A DNA stretch of 64,000 bases from Nitrosovibrio sp. Nv17. GTDB taxonomy: Bacteria > Pseudomonadota > Gammaproteobacteria > Burkholderiales > Nitrosomonadaceae. Every line of letters starts with the position of its first letter. Positions within the stretch are counted from its first letter, which is position 1. Below the pieces are notes generated by a model, which saw only the letters and a program-made list of their open reading frames with translations, was not told the DNA's origin and made no database searches. Where the stretch lies: NCBI RefSeq assembly GCF_900119085.1, contig NZ_FPIQ01000006.1:79333-143332 (forward strand). The letters run 5' to 3'. Of this stretch, positions 8,457 through 15,836 are shown piece after piece. The translations under genes were made by a program, and so were the position numbers.

Positions 8457-10475
8457 TCAGCCCGCGGCATGCCGGACGGGAATCGCTGCCGGAGGATGAT
8501 TCCCTCTGGCGAGGCTGCCGATGGCGGTGATCAGATCGTTGGGTTCGACCGGCTTGGAGAGGTGCATCTGGTAGCCTTCGCTCATCGCCCGGACTCCGTC
8601 GTCGTCGGCGAATGCGGTCAAGGCGATGGCGGGCGTGTATCCGCCTTCATCCTCGGCGAGGTGGCGTATGTCGCGGATGAGCTGATATCCGTCCCGTCCG
8701 GGCATGCCGATATCGCTGACCATGACGTCGGGCCGGCTGCGCTTCAGCAGGGCCAGCCCTTCCACGGCGCCGGCCGCGGTGGTGATGCCTGCGCCTCGGT
8801 CTGCCAGTATCTGGGCGACGAGCGCGAGGGAATCGGGCTCGTCGTCGACGACCAGCACCCGGACGCCGCGGAGCGCGGCGCTGCGATCGGCGGCGGCGCC
8901 GGTATCCGGCGCCGCCGCAGCGGAACGGTCCCGGTGCATGCCCGCGGTGCGCGGCAGGGTCACGATGAAGGAGGCGCCCAGTCCCTCGCCGGCGCTTTCC
9001 GCGTAAACCGCACCGCCATGAAGGATCACGAGCTGCTTCACGATGGCGAGACCGAGCCCCAGCCCGTCATGGTGCCGGGAAAGCGAGGAGTCCGCCTGGC
9101 GGAAGCGGTCGAAGATGTAGAGGAGGAACTCCGGCCGTATGCCGATGCCGGAGTCCCGGATGGTGATTTCCGCCTGCGAATCCGTGCTCCGCAGGATGAC
9201 CTCGATGCGCCCCTGCCGGGGGGTGAACTTCACCGCGTTGGCGAGCAGGTTCCAGAGCACCTGCTGGATCCGGTCCGGATCGCCCAGTATGGCGCCGGGG
9301 GCGGAATCGATCGCCCGCGCGAGATGGATTTCCTTGGCCTGCATGGCGGGAGAAATCGATTCGATGGCCGCCTCGAGCGCCTCCGCGAGATTCATGGGCC
9401 TCAGGTCCAGCCGAATCTTTCCGGAGACGATGCCGCTCATTTCCAGCAGATCCTTGATGAGCCGGTTCTGGGCGCGCGCATTGCGCTCGATCACCTCCAG
9501 TCCCTGGCGGAGGGTTTCCACGCTCGCGCTCGTCTGGCTGAGAAGCTGCGCCCATCCGAGTATGGCGTTGAGGGGCGTTCTCAGTTCATGGGACAGGGTG
9601 GCGAGGAATTCGTCCTTCATCCGGCTGGCCTGCTCGGCCTCGCCGCGGGCGGAACGCTCGTTCTCGAGGAGCAGCTGCTTTTCCTCCTCCGAGCGCTTGA
9701 GGTCGTCGATGTCGATGCTGGAGCCCAGCCACATCGAGATGCGCCCGTGCGCATCGTGCCTGGGGTGCACCTGCACCCGGTGCCAGCGGTGGGTGCCATC
9801 GGCGCCCCGCAGCCGGATCTCCATCTGGAAGGGCGTGCCGGTGGCGAGCGCGTGGCGCCAGCCGTGCGCATTCCTGCCGGCGTCGTCCGGATGGATGAAG
9901 TCGGCCGTGCCCCAGTCCCGCAGCCGGTCGAGCCCGGAGCCGGCGTAGTCGCGCCACTGGCGGTTGAAGTAGTCCACGACGCCGTCGGGGCGCGTGGTGA
10001 AGATCTTCAGCGGCAGCGCCTCCGCCATGAAGTGCTGCCGTTCCCCGCTCTCCCGCAGCGCCTCCTCGGCGCGTAGCCGGGCGGTGATGTCGCGGAAGCT
10101 CCAGACGCGGCCGAGGCATCGCTTCCCGGCATATTGCACCCTGGAGATGCGCTCGAACACCCGTCCGTCCAGCAGTTCCATGAGATCGTAGCTGTCTTCC
10201 GGCCAGGCGGCGTAGATGTGCGCGGTCCTGTCCAGGATGTCCTGGGGATTCTTCAGATAGTGCGCGTAGAGCGCCACCACCTGCATGTGCTCGCGATTGC
10301 CCGGCGGATCGTCCGGAAGCGGCCATATCCGCAGGTACAACGCGTTGCTGTGCAGTATCCGGCCCTTCCTGTCGGTCGTGAGAATGGCGTCGGCGGTCGA
10401 TTCCAGGATGGCGCGCAGGATCGACAGGGAGGGATCGCCCGCGCGCTTTTCCCTCTTTCCCTCGTTCGTCCTCAT
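8457..10475 (-). CDS. hybrid sensor histidine kinase: PAS-PAS-HisKA-HATPase-REC
   Basis: A 672-residue cytosolic kinase without obvious membrane segments. Order: PAS (about 15-135), PAS/PAC (140-265, with RWHRVQVHPR), coiled linker, HisKA with His296 in SHELRTPLN, HATPase (about 395-510, with DSGIGI and GLGLGLAI), and a C-terminal receiver with Asp588 in SDIGMPG and a late LSKP lysine. It would autophosphorylate and pass phosphate to its own receiver, so an external Hpt protein or a cognate regulator is needed. The ATG at 10475 avoids overlap with dps; one at 10532 would overlap dps by 23 bp. Position just downstream of dps suggests co-transcription and perhaps a redox or starvation signal, which is inference. 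Confidence 0.87.
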   Translation of the reverse strand: MRTNEGKREKRAGDPSLSILRAILESTADAILTTDRKGRILHSNALYLRIWPLPDDPPGNREHMQVVALYAHYLKNPQDILDRTAHIYAAWPEDSYDLMELLDGRVFERISRVQYAGKRCLGRVWSFRDITARLRAEEALRESGERQHFMAEALPLKIFTTRPDGVVDYFNRQWRDYAGSGLDRLRDWGTADFIHPDDAGRNAHGWRHALATGTPFQMEIRLRGADGTHRWHRVQVHPRHDAHGRISMWLGSSIDIDDLKRSEEEKQLLLENERSARGEAEQASRMKDEFLATLSHELRTPLNAILGWAQLLSQTSASVETLRQGLEVIERNARAQNRLIKDLLEMSGIVSGKIRLDLRPMNLAEALEAAIESISPAMQAKEIHLARAIDSAPGAILGDPDRIQQVLWNLLANAVKFTPRQGRIEVILRSTDSQAEITIRDSGIGIRPEFLLYIFDRFRQADSSLSRHHDGLGLGLAIVKQLVILHGGAVYAESAGEGLGASFIVTLPRTAGMHRDRSAAAAPDTGAAADRSAALRGVRVLVVDDEPDSLALVAQILADRGAGITTAAGAVEGLALLKRSRPDVMVSDIGMPGRDGYQLIRDIRHLAEDEGGYTPAIALTAFADDDGVRAMSEGYQMHLSKPVEPNDLITAIGSLARGNHPPAAIPVRHAAG

Positions 10476-10509
10476 CCCCGTTCCGCGACGCTCCGCGGGC
10501 GAGGGCCGC

Positions 10510-11049
10510 TCAGTGCCCGGTCGCATCCCCATGGCGGCTGGCCTCGAACAGGAACCAGGTGCGGCGCTCGGTCTCGTCGATCCATCCCTCGATCAGGCTG
10601 GTGGTGGCGATGTCGTGATGCTCTTCGCATACATCGTGGGCGTCGCGCAGGCCCGAGGCGAGCGTCTTGTTGTCCTCGCGCAGCTCGGCCAGCATGGCGA
10701 GCGGCTCGACGTAGTCGGCGTCGTTGTCGCGGATGCGCTGGTTACGGGAGATGTCGCCGATCGACTTGAGCGTGGTGCCGCCCACCTTGCGGATGCGTTC
10801 CGCGATGAGGTCGGTCATGGCGAAGAGCTGGACCGCCTGCTCGTCCAGCAGCAGATGGTAGTCCCGGAAATGGGGGCCGCTCATGTGCCAGTGGAAATTC
10901 TTGGTCTTCAGGTAGAGCGCGTAGACATCCGCCAGGACGACATTCATGGCCTGCACGATGTCCCGCGTCGCCGCCGTCGGGAGATCGGTCGGCGTAGCCA
11001 GCGGGCGTGGCTTGGGATTGCGTTTTTTCGGGGCTGTGGTCTTTGCCAT
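10510..11049 (-). CDS. dps: Dps-family DNA-binding ferritin
   Basis: A 179-residue ferritin-like protein that forms 12-mers, oxidises and stores iron with peroxide and can coat DNA. The inter-subunit ferroxidase ligands align with E. coli Dps: His53, His65, Asp69, Asp80 and Glu84 (in HWHMSGPHF...LLLDEQ...TDLIAERI). A Lys/Arg/Pro-rich tail (about residues 2-20) could bind DNA. AAGGAGC lies 7 bases before the ATG. A near-consensus Fur box lies about 210 bp upstream, so iron regulation is plausible though the box may instead serve the opposite strand. Confidence 0.93.
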   Translation of the reverse strand: MAKTTAPKKRNPKPRPLATPTDLPTAATRDIVQAMNVVLADVYALYLKTKNFHWHMSGPHFRDYHLLLDEQAVQLFAMTDLIAERIRKVGGTTLKSIGDISRNQRIRDNDADYVEPLAMLAELREDNKTLASGLRDAHDVCEEHHDIATTSLIEGWIDETERRTWFLFEASRHGDATGH

Positions 11050-11256
11050 GTCAGTGCTCCTTGGTGGTTGGGCTCAAGCGGGAACCGGGCGTGGATCGGG
11101 TTGCGAGGGTACCCATTCTGAGCCGAGTCATGGTGTGGCGCAAGGGGTGAAGCCAAGGTCCAGCATCAGCATATCGCGTTTTCACGGAAGGATGCGTGCG
11201 GTGGTCCACACGCAGGCGGATTCCGCGACCCTGCGCGGGAAAGGGGCAATTGAATT

Positions 11257-11275
11257 GACAATAATTATCATTATC
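11257..11275. promoter_or_regulatory. Fur box
   Basis: On the minus strand the 19 bases read GATAATGATAATTATTGTC, matching the classical Fur consensus at 17 of 19 positions. It overlaps a TTGACA hexamer on the plus strand (11255-11260). It sits in the 400-bp gap between dps (minus) and the HTH gene at 11450 (plus); no other gene is visible in that gap. Which gene it controls is undecided. Confidence 0.72.
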
Positions 11276-11449
11276 GTTTAACATCGATGAGAGTAGGGTA
11301 TTGAAGCGCGATCGCGGCGCGGCAGGGTCATGCAGTGGCGCGCCGGCGCGTCGGAGCCATGGCAGGCGGCTCGCGCCGTCGCGGGGCGCAGCGGTGGCTG
11401 GGAGTATGACAGGGCAATCATTCGTATACAAAAGACAAGGAGTCGCAAT

Positions 11450-11737
11450 ATGAGCACGCTACGGACGGGATCGGCCTACAATGGCTTTCTGAAGCAGGAA
11501 TCCGTTTTCCAGGACGCGCAGGCCATGCAGGCCGGCGCGATCAAGGAAGCCGTCGCCTGGCAGCTCGCCGAGGCGATGAAGGCGCAGTCGCTGACGAAGA
11601 GCCGGATGGCGACCATGCTGAAGACCAGCCGGTCGCAGGTGGATCGCCTGCTCGATCCGGGAAGCGACATTACCCTGTCGAGCCTGCAGCGCGCCGCCAC
11701 CCTGGTCGGACGCAGGATCCAGATCGAACTGGTGTAG
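11450..11737 (+). CDS. XRE-type helix-turn-helix protein
   Basis: A 95-residue protein. The C-terminal half forms a Cro/C1-type helix-turn-helix (LTKSRMATMLKTSRSQVDRLLD, then ITLSSLQRAATLVGRRIQIEL), like small chromosomal XRE proteins sometimes annotated as HigA-type antitoxins. The N-terminal half (about residues 1-35) is a separate linker. AAGGAG at 11437-11442, 7 bases before the ATG at 11450, fixes the start; an upstream in-frame ATG at 11330 has no such site. No toxin gene lies next to it, so it is better seen as a stand-alone regulator. The Fur box lies about 175 bp upstream. Confidence 0.75.
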   Translation: MSTLRTGSAYNGFLKQESVFQDAQAMQAGAIKEAVAWQLAEAMKAQSLTKSRMATMLKTSRSQVDRLLDPGSDITLSSLQRAATLVGRRIQIELV

Positions 11738-12039
11738 CGCCCGCCGCGAAGCCTTCCCGGGTGGGCTCGATCCCGGGGGCGAAACGGCTTCTTTCTCTTC
11801 CCGGCAGCCGCCTTCCCGCGCAGATTTCCGCCGTTCCGTCTTTCCGGCCGGGCCGGCGCGACGAAGCCTCCTTGCACCTGTCATGCCGGGCGCCACGATT
11901 CCGCCCCGGCGGCCCGCCGGCGAGGCATCCGGCGCGCCATGGCCGCACCCGTCCACATGGAGAGACGAAAGGGTATACAATACGTGGCAGCGACCCGCCT
12001 GCGCGCAGGGATGCGGCGCACCTTCATGCGGAAGAAGCC
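11738..12039 (+). promoter_or_regulatory. 302-bp gap with a possible promoter for the flavin reductase group
   Basis: No gene is supported here. TATACAAT at 11974-11981, with TCCACA about 16 bases upstream (11952-11957), is a weak promoter candidate about 60 bp before the gene at 12040. Confidence 0.3.
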
Positions 12040-12603
12040 ATGGCACTCAGGCTACACGTCATCATCTGCAGCACGCGCCCAGGCCGGGTGGGGCCTGCAG
12101 TCGCCGCGTGGTTCCACGAGCTTGCGCGGCAGGACGGCCGGTTCGAGGCGATCCTGGTCGATCTTGCCGAGTTCGGGCTGCCGGTGTACGACGAGCCGGA
12201 GCATCCCGTCCGCCAGGACTACCGGAACGATCATACCCGCCGATGGGCCGCCAGCGTCGCCGCTGCCGATGCGTACGCGTTCGTGACGCCGGAGTACAAC
12301 TTCGGCCCCCCGCCTTCCCTCCTGAACGCGCTCAACTACGTCTACAAGGAATGGAACTACAAGCCCGCCGGAATCGTCAGCTATGGCGGCGTGTCCGGCG
12401 GGCTGCGTTCCGCCCTGATCGAGAAGCTGACCTTCACGACGTTGAAGATGATGCCGATGGTGGAAGCCGTGGCGGTGCAGAACGTGGCCGCCCGCCTCGA
12501 CGGCACGGGAGGTTTCCTGCCGGACGAGCACCACGGCCGCGCGGCCGCGGCACTGCTGAACGAGCTGCACAAGTGGGCAGAGGCGTTGAAACCCCTGCAC
12601 TAG
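12040..12603 (+). CDS. NAD(P)H-dependent FMN reductase family protein
   Basis: A 187-residue flavodoxin-like protein. The FMN-phosphate loop STRPGRVGPAVAAWF (about residues 11-25), TPEYNFGPPPSLLNALNYV (about 86-104) and SYGGVSGGLRS (about 115-125) are the signatures of NADPH-dependent FMN reductases such as ChrR and SsuE-like quinone or flavin reductases. The enzyme would supply reduced flavin or reduce quinones or metals in the cytosol. The ATG at 12040 was chosen because homologous N-termini begin LHVIICSTRPGR. It leads a run with a hemerythrin-like and an FmdE-like gene on the same strand. Confidence 0.86.
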   Translation: MALRLHVIICSTRPGRVGPAVAAWFHELARQDGRFEAILVDLAEFGLPVYDEPEHPVRQDYRNDHTRRWAASVAAADAYAFVTPEYNFGPPPSLLNALNYVYKEWNYKPAGIVSYGGVSGGLRSALIEKLTFTTLKMMPMVEAVAVQNVAARLDGTGGFLPDEHHGRAAAALLNELHKWAEALKPLH

Positions 12604-12638
12604 CGGGGCGTCGCATGGCCGATCCCGGCATCCGCTGA

Positions 12639-13055
12639 ATGCCCCGGCTGGGCGCACTGCTGGCGTTGTCGCGCGAGCACCATGGCTCGCTGGTGCTGGC
12701 GCGCGACGTGCGGCGCATGCTCGAGGCGAACGAGTCTCCCCCGGCGGGGGAGGTCGCCGCTGCGCTGGCGGCCGTGGAGGCGCACTGGCGCGCGGTACTG
12801 GTCGCGCACTTCGAACGCGAGGAGGCGTTGATCGACGTGGCGCAGGCGACGCTCGACCCGCATGCGGTGCGGCGGGTGCTGGCCGAGCACGCCGAATTGC
12901 GGGCGCTCGCCATGGGCGCGTGCGGACTGGATCCGGCAGCGCGCCTGCAGCGCTTCGCCGAACTCATCAGCGGCCACGTCCGCTTCGAGGAGCGCGTGCT
13001 GTTTCCGCAGCTGCAGCGCCATCCCGGCGTCGTCGGCGCGAATGCCGGGTCGTGA
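12639..13055 (+). CDS. hemerythrin HHE-domain protein
   Basis: A 138-residue helical protein with the hemerythrin iron-ligand spacing: REHHG near the start, HFEREE in the second helix, EHAELR in the third and HVRFEERVLFP in the fourth. Hemerythrin-like proteins bind a di-iron centre and sense or carry O2 or NO, or repair iron-sulfur clusters. No DNA-binding or signalling domain is attached. The gene follows the FMN reductase gene by 35 bp and precedes the FmdE-like gene by 32 bp. An O2/NO-linked redox role for the trio is inference. Confidence 0.82.
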   Translation: MPRLGALLALSREHHGSLVLARDVRRMLEANESPPAGEVAAALAAVEAHWRAVLVAHFEREEALIDVAQATLDPHAVRRVLAEHAELRALAMGACGLDPAARLQRFAELISGHVRFEERVLFPQLQRHPGVVGANAGS

Positions 13056-13087
13056 TGCCATCATCATTCCGTGGAAAGGAGGTTCGC

Positions 13088-13702
13088 ATGGATTTTCCCC
13101 ATTTCTTCAGCCAGGCGCCCGTGGTGCGCACCCGGGACGCATTTGCCGAAACCCTGGGTGCCGCCCGTGAAGGCGTGCTGGAATATCGCTACGAGGACGC
13201 GGTGCGGCTGGCCGGCCACTCCTGTCCCACCGTCGCGGGCGCCTTCCTGATGGGCCGCGCGGCGCTGACGGCCCTCTACCCCGATGGTCCGGCCGAGCGC
13301 GGCGCGGTGGCGGTGCGCATGCCCGCGCCCGAGGACGACGGTACCACCGGGGTGACCGCGCAGGTGCTGACCCTGTTGACCGGGGCGGCGGCGGACAATG
13401 GGTTCCACGGCATCCAGGGACGCTTCCGGCGCAAGGGGCTGCTGAGCTTTGCCGAACGCCGCGAGGGAGAGGCGATCACCTTCACGCGCGTCGATACCGG
13501 CGCAGGGGTACAGGTCAGCCTCGACGTCTCCCTCATCCCCAGCGACCCCGCCCAGGGCGGCCGCCTGGCCGCCATCCTCCAGGGCAGCGCCGACGACGCG
13601 CAGCGGGCCGCGTTCGCGCACGCCTGGCAGGCGCGCGTGCGGCTGCTGCTGCTCGAATTTGCCGACGATCCGCGCGTGGTGCGGCTGGCTCCGCTGCAGT
13701 AG
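13088..13702 (+). CDS. FmdE-like domain protein
   Basis: A 204-residue protein with an FmdE-type motif, GHSCPTVAGAFLMGRAAL (about residues 37-54), containing a Cys and a His. FmdE domains occur with formylmethanofuran dehydrogenase in archaea, but in bacteria they are mostly of unknown role, often near molybdenum or nitrogen-oxide metabolism. The C-terminus is helical (AHAWQARVRLLLLEF). AAAGGAGG at 13075-13082 gives a strong ribosome binding site for the ATG at 13088. No other molybdenum-pathway gene is present. It is the last gene of the flavin reductase/hemerythrin run. Confidence 0.68.
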   Translation: MDFPHFFSQAPVVRTRDAFAETLGAAREGVLEYRYEDAVRLAGHSCPTVAGAFLMGRAALTALYPDGPAERGAVAVRMPAPEDDGTTGVTAQVLTLLTGAAADNGFHGIQGRFRRKGLLSFAERREGEAITFTRVDTGAGVQVSLDVSLIPSDPAQGGRLAAILQGSADDAQRAAFAHAWQARVRLLLLEFADDPRVVRLAPLQ

Positions 13703-13749
13703 GATGGGCATCTTTCGCCTTCCCGCCAGCGGCGGAGGGCGAACACGCC

Positions 13750-14163
13750 TCAGGACAGGCCCCGGGTCCTGGAGCGCTTCCTGGAAGGCGACGGCCGCGC
13801 CGCCGGTTTCTCCGGCGGCACCACGCAGCGGTAGTGGAGCTCCACGGGCATCCACATCCCGAGCGTCAGCACGCCCGCGAGGTCATGCGCGAGGGAGCGG
13901 TGGAGGATCACGTCGCGGATGCCCTGGGTGCATTCCGTAAAGAGGATCCGGGGTTCGGCGGCACTGCCCCAGAAGCGGTCATGCACGATCACCCTGCGGT
14001 ATTCCATGGCCTGCCCGCCGTATCCGGCAGGATCGGGCATCGGCGCGGCGAGCCGGAAGCGGGCGCATCCCGCCAGGAGCAGGACGCCGGCCGCGCAGGC
14101 GATGAGCCACGCGCGCGGGCGGTGGGGCGGGAAGCGGCCGGAAGTCGTCGCGTGGGAAGGCAT
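13750..14163 (-). CDS. Bor-like lipoprotein
   Basis: A 137-residue protein with a signal peptide and lipobox LLLAGC (Cys at about residue 33), so it should be an outer-membrane lipoprotein. The C-terminal part resembles the lambda Bor/Iss serum-resistance family: TECTQGIRDV matches the KICGGAENVV region and GVLTLGMWMPVELHYRC matches the conserved TLGIYTP...YC end, keeping both cysteines. The tail beyond (PPEKPAARPSPSRKRSRTRG) is basic and low complexity. Lambda bor is a lysogenic-conversion gene, and this gene abuts the prophage-like block. It could be a phage accessory gene or a host lipoprotein; I cannot decide. Confidence 0.6.
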   Translation of the reverse strand: MPSHATTSGRFPPHRPRAWLIACAAGVLLLAGCARFRLAAPMPDPAGYGGQAMEYRRVIVHDRFWGSAAEPRILFTECTQGIRDVILHRSLAHDLAGVLTLGMWMPVELHYRCVVPPEKPAARPSPSRKRSRTRGLS

Positions 14164-14237
14164 GGGGCGGAAAGAAGCCGATTTCCAATGTTATCCCAAT
14201 GCGCGGGCGCTGCAAACCGGGGCATGCACAAAAAAAC

Positions 14238-14265
14238 TTGACAAATACCGGAAACGCCCTATAAT
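14238..14265 (+). promoter_or_regulatory. consensus sigma70-type promoter
   Basis: TTGACA at 14238-14243, a 16-base spacer and TATAAT at 14260-14265: both hexamers are perfect. No ORF with a ribosome binding site starts downstream before two terminators, so it probably drives a small RNA or is an orphan phage promoter. Confidence 0.75.
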
Positions 14266-14271
14266 GCGAAT

Positions 14272-14436
14272 CCATACAGTGGATTTTTGTGCTCATAGGA
14301 TATAGATTCCGAGTCGAATCCACACGGCCGCCTGGCTGTACGCCGGCCGGCCCGCCGTCTCCGCCCCGAGGTTGTCCACCGCAGGCGAGGGCGGTACCAG
14401 GAACCCGCGCTTCTCCCGGCAGAAGGCGGGTTTTTT
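14272..14436 (+). ncRNA. candidate small structured RNA at the left edge of the phage block
   Basis: The transcript predicted from the perfect promoter would start near 14272 and end at the hairpin terminator at 14402-14436, about 165 nt. Inside are inverted repeats: GTGGATT (14279-14285) with AATCCAC (14317-14323), and C/G-rich pairs such as CCGCC with GGCGG further on. No convincing ORF is present. It is not recognisably 6S, tmRNA or a tRNA. The rest of the 14164-14571 gap holds a second terminator and the spanin ribosome binding site. Confidence 0.35.
14402..14436 (+). terminator. Rho-independent terminator
   Basis: AACCCGC and CTTCT pair with AGAAG and GCGGGTT around a CCCGGC loop, with a single bulged G, followed by a run of T. 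Confidence 0.8.
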
Positions 14437-14470
14437 GTTGCACCCTTCCTTTCCCGTGAAGGAAGCCGCG

Positions 14471-14493
14471 AACCCGCTCAGGCGGGTTTTTTT
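14471..14493 (+). terminator. second Rho-independent terminator
   Basis: AACCCGC, TCAG loop, GCGGGTT, then a run of seven or more T. It backs up the terminator 35 bp upstream and insulates the phage genes. Confidence 0.78.
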
Positions 14494-14571
14494 GTCTCGA
14501 AGATTCACAGGATCGTTCATTCCGGCCTGCCTCGCGCGGGCCTTTTCATTTGGAGATAGGAGATAGCATCG

Positions 14572-14976
14572 ATGGTCGGTACTCCAGCGGTTACAGCGAT
14601 CGTGATTGCGGTGCTCGTCGCACTGGCTTTTGGTGGAGGGTTCGCCCTCGGCGACTGGCGCGCCACCATGCAGATACAGCGGCTCCATAACGACAACGCG
14701 CTGCTGTCGGCTGCGAACGACCGGTGCGCCACCGACATCGAATCGGTGCGCTTTGCCCTGGATGCGCAGAAAGCGGCGGCAGTCCGGCGGGAGAAGGAGG
14801 CGATCCGGGCGATGCGGGAGGCAGGAAAAGTGGCGGCGGCCCATACGGCAAAGGCCAGGGCGATCCGGGCGCTGCCGCCGGTGGCGGATGTTTCTGCCGA
14901 CGGGCAGTGCGAGGCCATTTTCAGGGAACAGCAGGAATACGTGCAGGATCGCCGTCGTCATGGCGCGTCGCAGTAG
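14572..14976 (+). CDS. phage i-spanin, Rz-like
   Basis: A 134-residue type II membrane protein: an N-terminal membrane segment (VTAIVIAVLVALAFGGGFALG, about residues 7-27) followed by a long coiled coil (about 30-100) in the periplasm. This layout plus an overlapping, out-of-frame lipoprotein gene at its 3' end is the hallmark of Rz/Rz1 spanin pairs that fuse inner and outer membranes in the last step of phage lysis. GGAGATAGGAGATAG before the ATG gives translation signals. It is the first gene of the phage block. Confidence 0.72.
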   Translation: MVGTPAVTAIVIAVLVALAFGGGFALGDWRATMQIQRLHNDNALLSAANDRCATDIESVRFALDAQKAAAVRREKEAIRAMREAGKVAAAHTAKARAIRALPPVADVSADGQCEAIFREQQEYVQDRRRHGASQ

Positions 14977-15280
14977 CAGGATGGCGGCACGGGTACTGGC
15001 CGTCGCGATGCTGGGCGGGTGCGCCGGCACGCCCGTCATCCAGACGCAGCTGCTGGAGGTGCCGGTGGCCGTTCCCTGCCGGGTGGAAACGCCGGCGGAG
15101 TGCAGTTCGGCGTATGCGGTCGACCGCGTCTCCGCCAAGGACGACGCTCTGGCCATCAACCGCGCCCTGCGCGTGGAAATCGAGGAGCGCGCCGCCTGCG
15201 AGGTCAGGCTGCTTGCCGCGGTGAAGGGCTGCAACGGTGCGCCCCGGCGGGAATCGGACCCTGAATCGGGCCATGAGTGA
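14960..15280 (+). CDS. phage o-spanin lipoprotein, Rz1-like
   Basis: A 106-residue protein in a different frame, starting inside the last codons of the i-spanin gene. It has a short signal peptide and a lipobox (AMLGGC), so the mature protein would be an outer-membrane lipoprotein. A proline-containing stretch (VPVAVPCRVETPAEC) follows. The overlap with the upstream membrane-anchored coiled-coil gene supports the spanin role. A second in-frame ATG at 14981 is possible and would shorten the signal peptide. Its 3' end overlaps the small terminase gene by 8 bp. Confidence 0.66.
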   Translation: MARRSSRMAARVLAVAMLGGCAGTPVIQTQLLEVPVAVPCRVETPAECSSAYAVDRVSAKDDALAINRALRVEIEERAACEVRLLAAVKGCNGAPRRESDPESGHE

Positions 15281-15836
15281 GCGCCGTTCCCGGCAAAAGT
15301 CGGCGGATGCGGGCAGGCAGCGCCCGGTTCGCGGAAGCAAAGCGCCTGCACCCGGTGCCCGCGAGCTGGTGGATGCGATCTGCGGCGGCATTTCCCTGGG
15401 CAGATCGGTGCGCGCGATGTGCGCGGAGACCGGTGTCAGCCAGCGGGTGCTGTGGAACTGGCTTGCGGGCGACGCGGGGCTGATGCGGCAGTATCAGCGC
15501 GCCAGGGAACTGGGCGTGGATGCCTACGCCGAGGAGATCATCGAAATCTCGGATGACGGGAGCCGCGACGTTTCCGTCGACGAGAAGGGAAGGGAGGTGA
15601 CGAACCGCGAAATCATCGCGCGCTCTCAGCTGCGCATCGACGCGCGCAAGTGGTACGCAGCCAGGCTCGCACCGAAAAAATACGGGGACAGGCCATCCGG
15701 CGCCCGGTGGGACGAAGGGCAGGAAAAGCCGGCTGTTCACAGCGTCGAGGTGGCCTTTGTCGCGCCCTCCGGCGCGGGTGAGGAAGGCATGGGCCGCGGC
15801 TCCGGCGTACGCGATTCGCCCGCCGGGACGGCATGA
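15273..15836 (+). CDS. phage terminase small subunit
   Basis: A 187-residue protein just ahead of the large terminase gene (4-bp overlap). The region ICGGISLGRSVRAMCAETGVSQRVLWNWLAGD (about residues 34-65) is a helix-turn-helix typical of small terminase subunits that recognise the phage packaging site; SQLRIDARKWYAARLAPKKYGDR (about 115-137) matches the conserved C-terminal part of this family. The basic N-terminus could help bind DNA. It would act with TerL to start packaging. Confidence 0.87.
   Translation: MSERRSRQKSADAGRQRPVRGSKAPAPGARELVDAICGGISLGRSVRAMCAETGVSQRVLWNWLAGDAGLMRQYQRARELGVDAYAEEIIEISDDGSRDVSVDEKGREVTNREIIARSQLRIDARKWYAARLAPKKYGDRPSGARWDEGQEKPAVHSVEVAFVAPSGAGEEGMGRGSGVRDSPAGTA

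Noticed and set aside
11450..11737. Antitoxin of a toxin-antitoxin pair
   Set aside because: No small toxin gene lies next to it on either side.
14272..14330. tRNA gene or tRNA remnant at the phage left end
   Set aside because: A strong promoter and a GTCGAATCC-like stretch suggest one, but cloverleaf arms and an acceptor stem with CCA do not line up; kept only as an unnamed structured RNA candidate.
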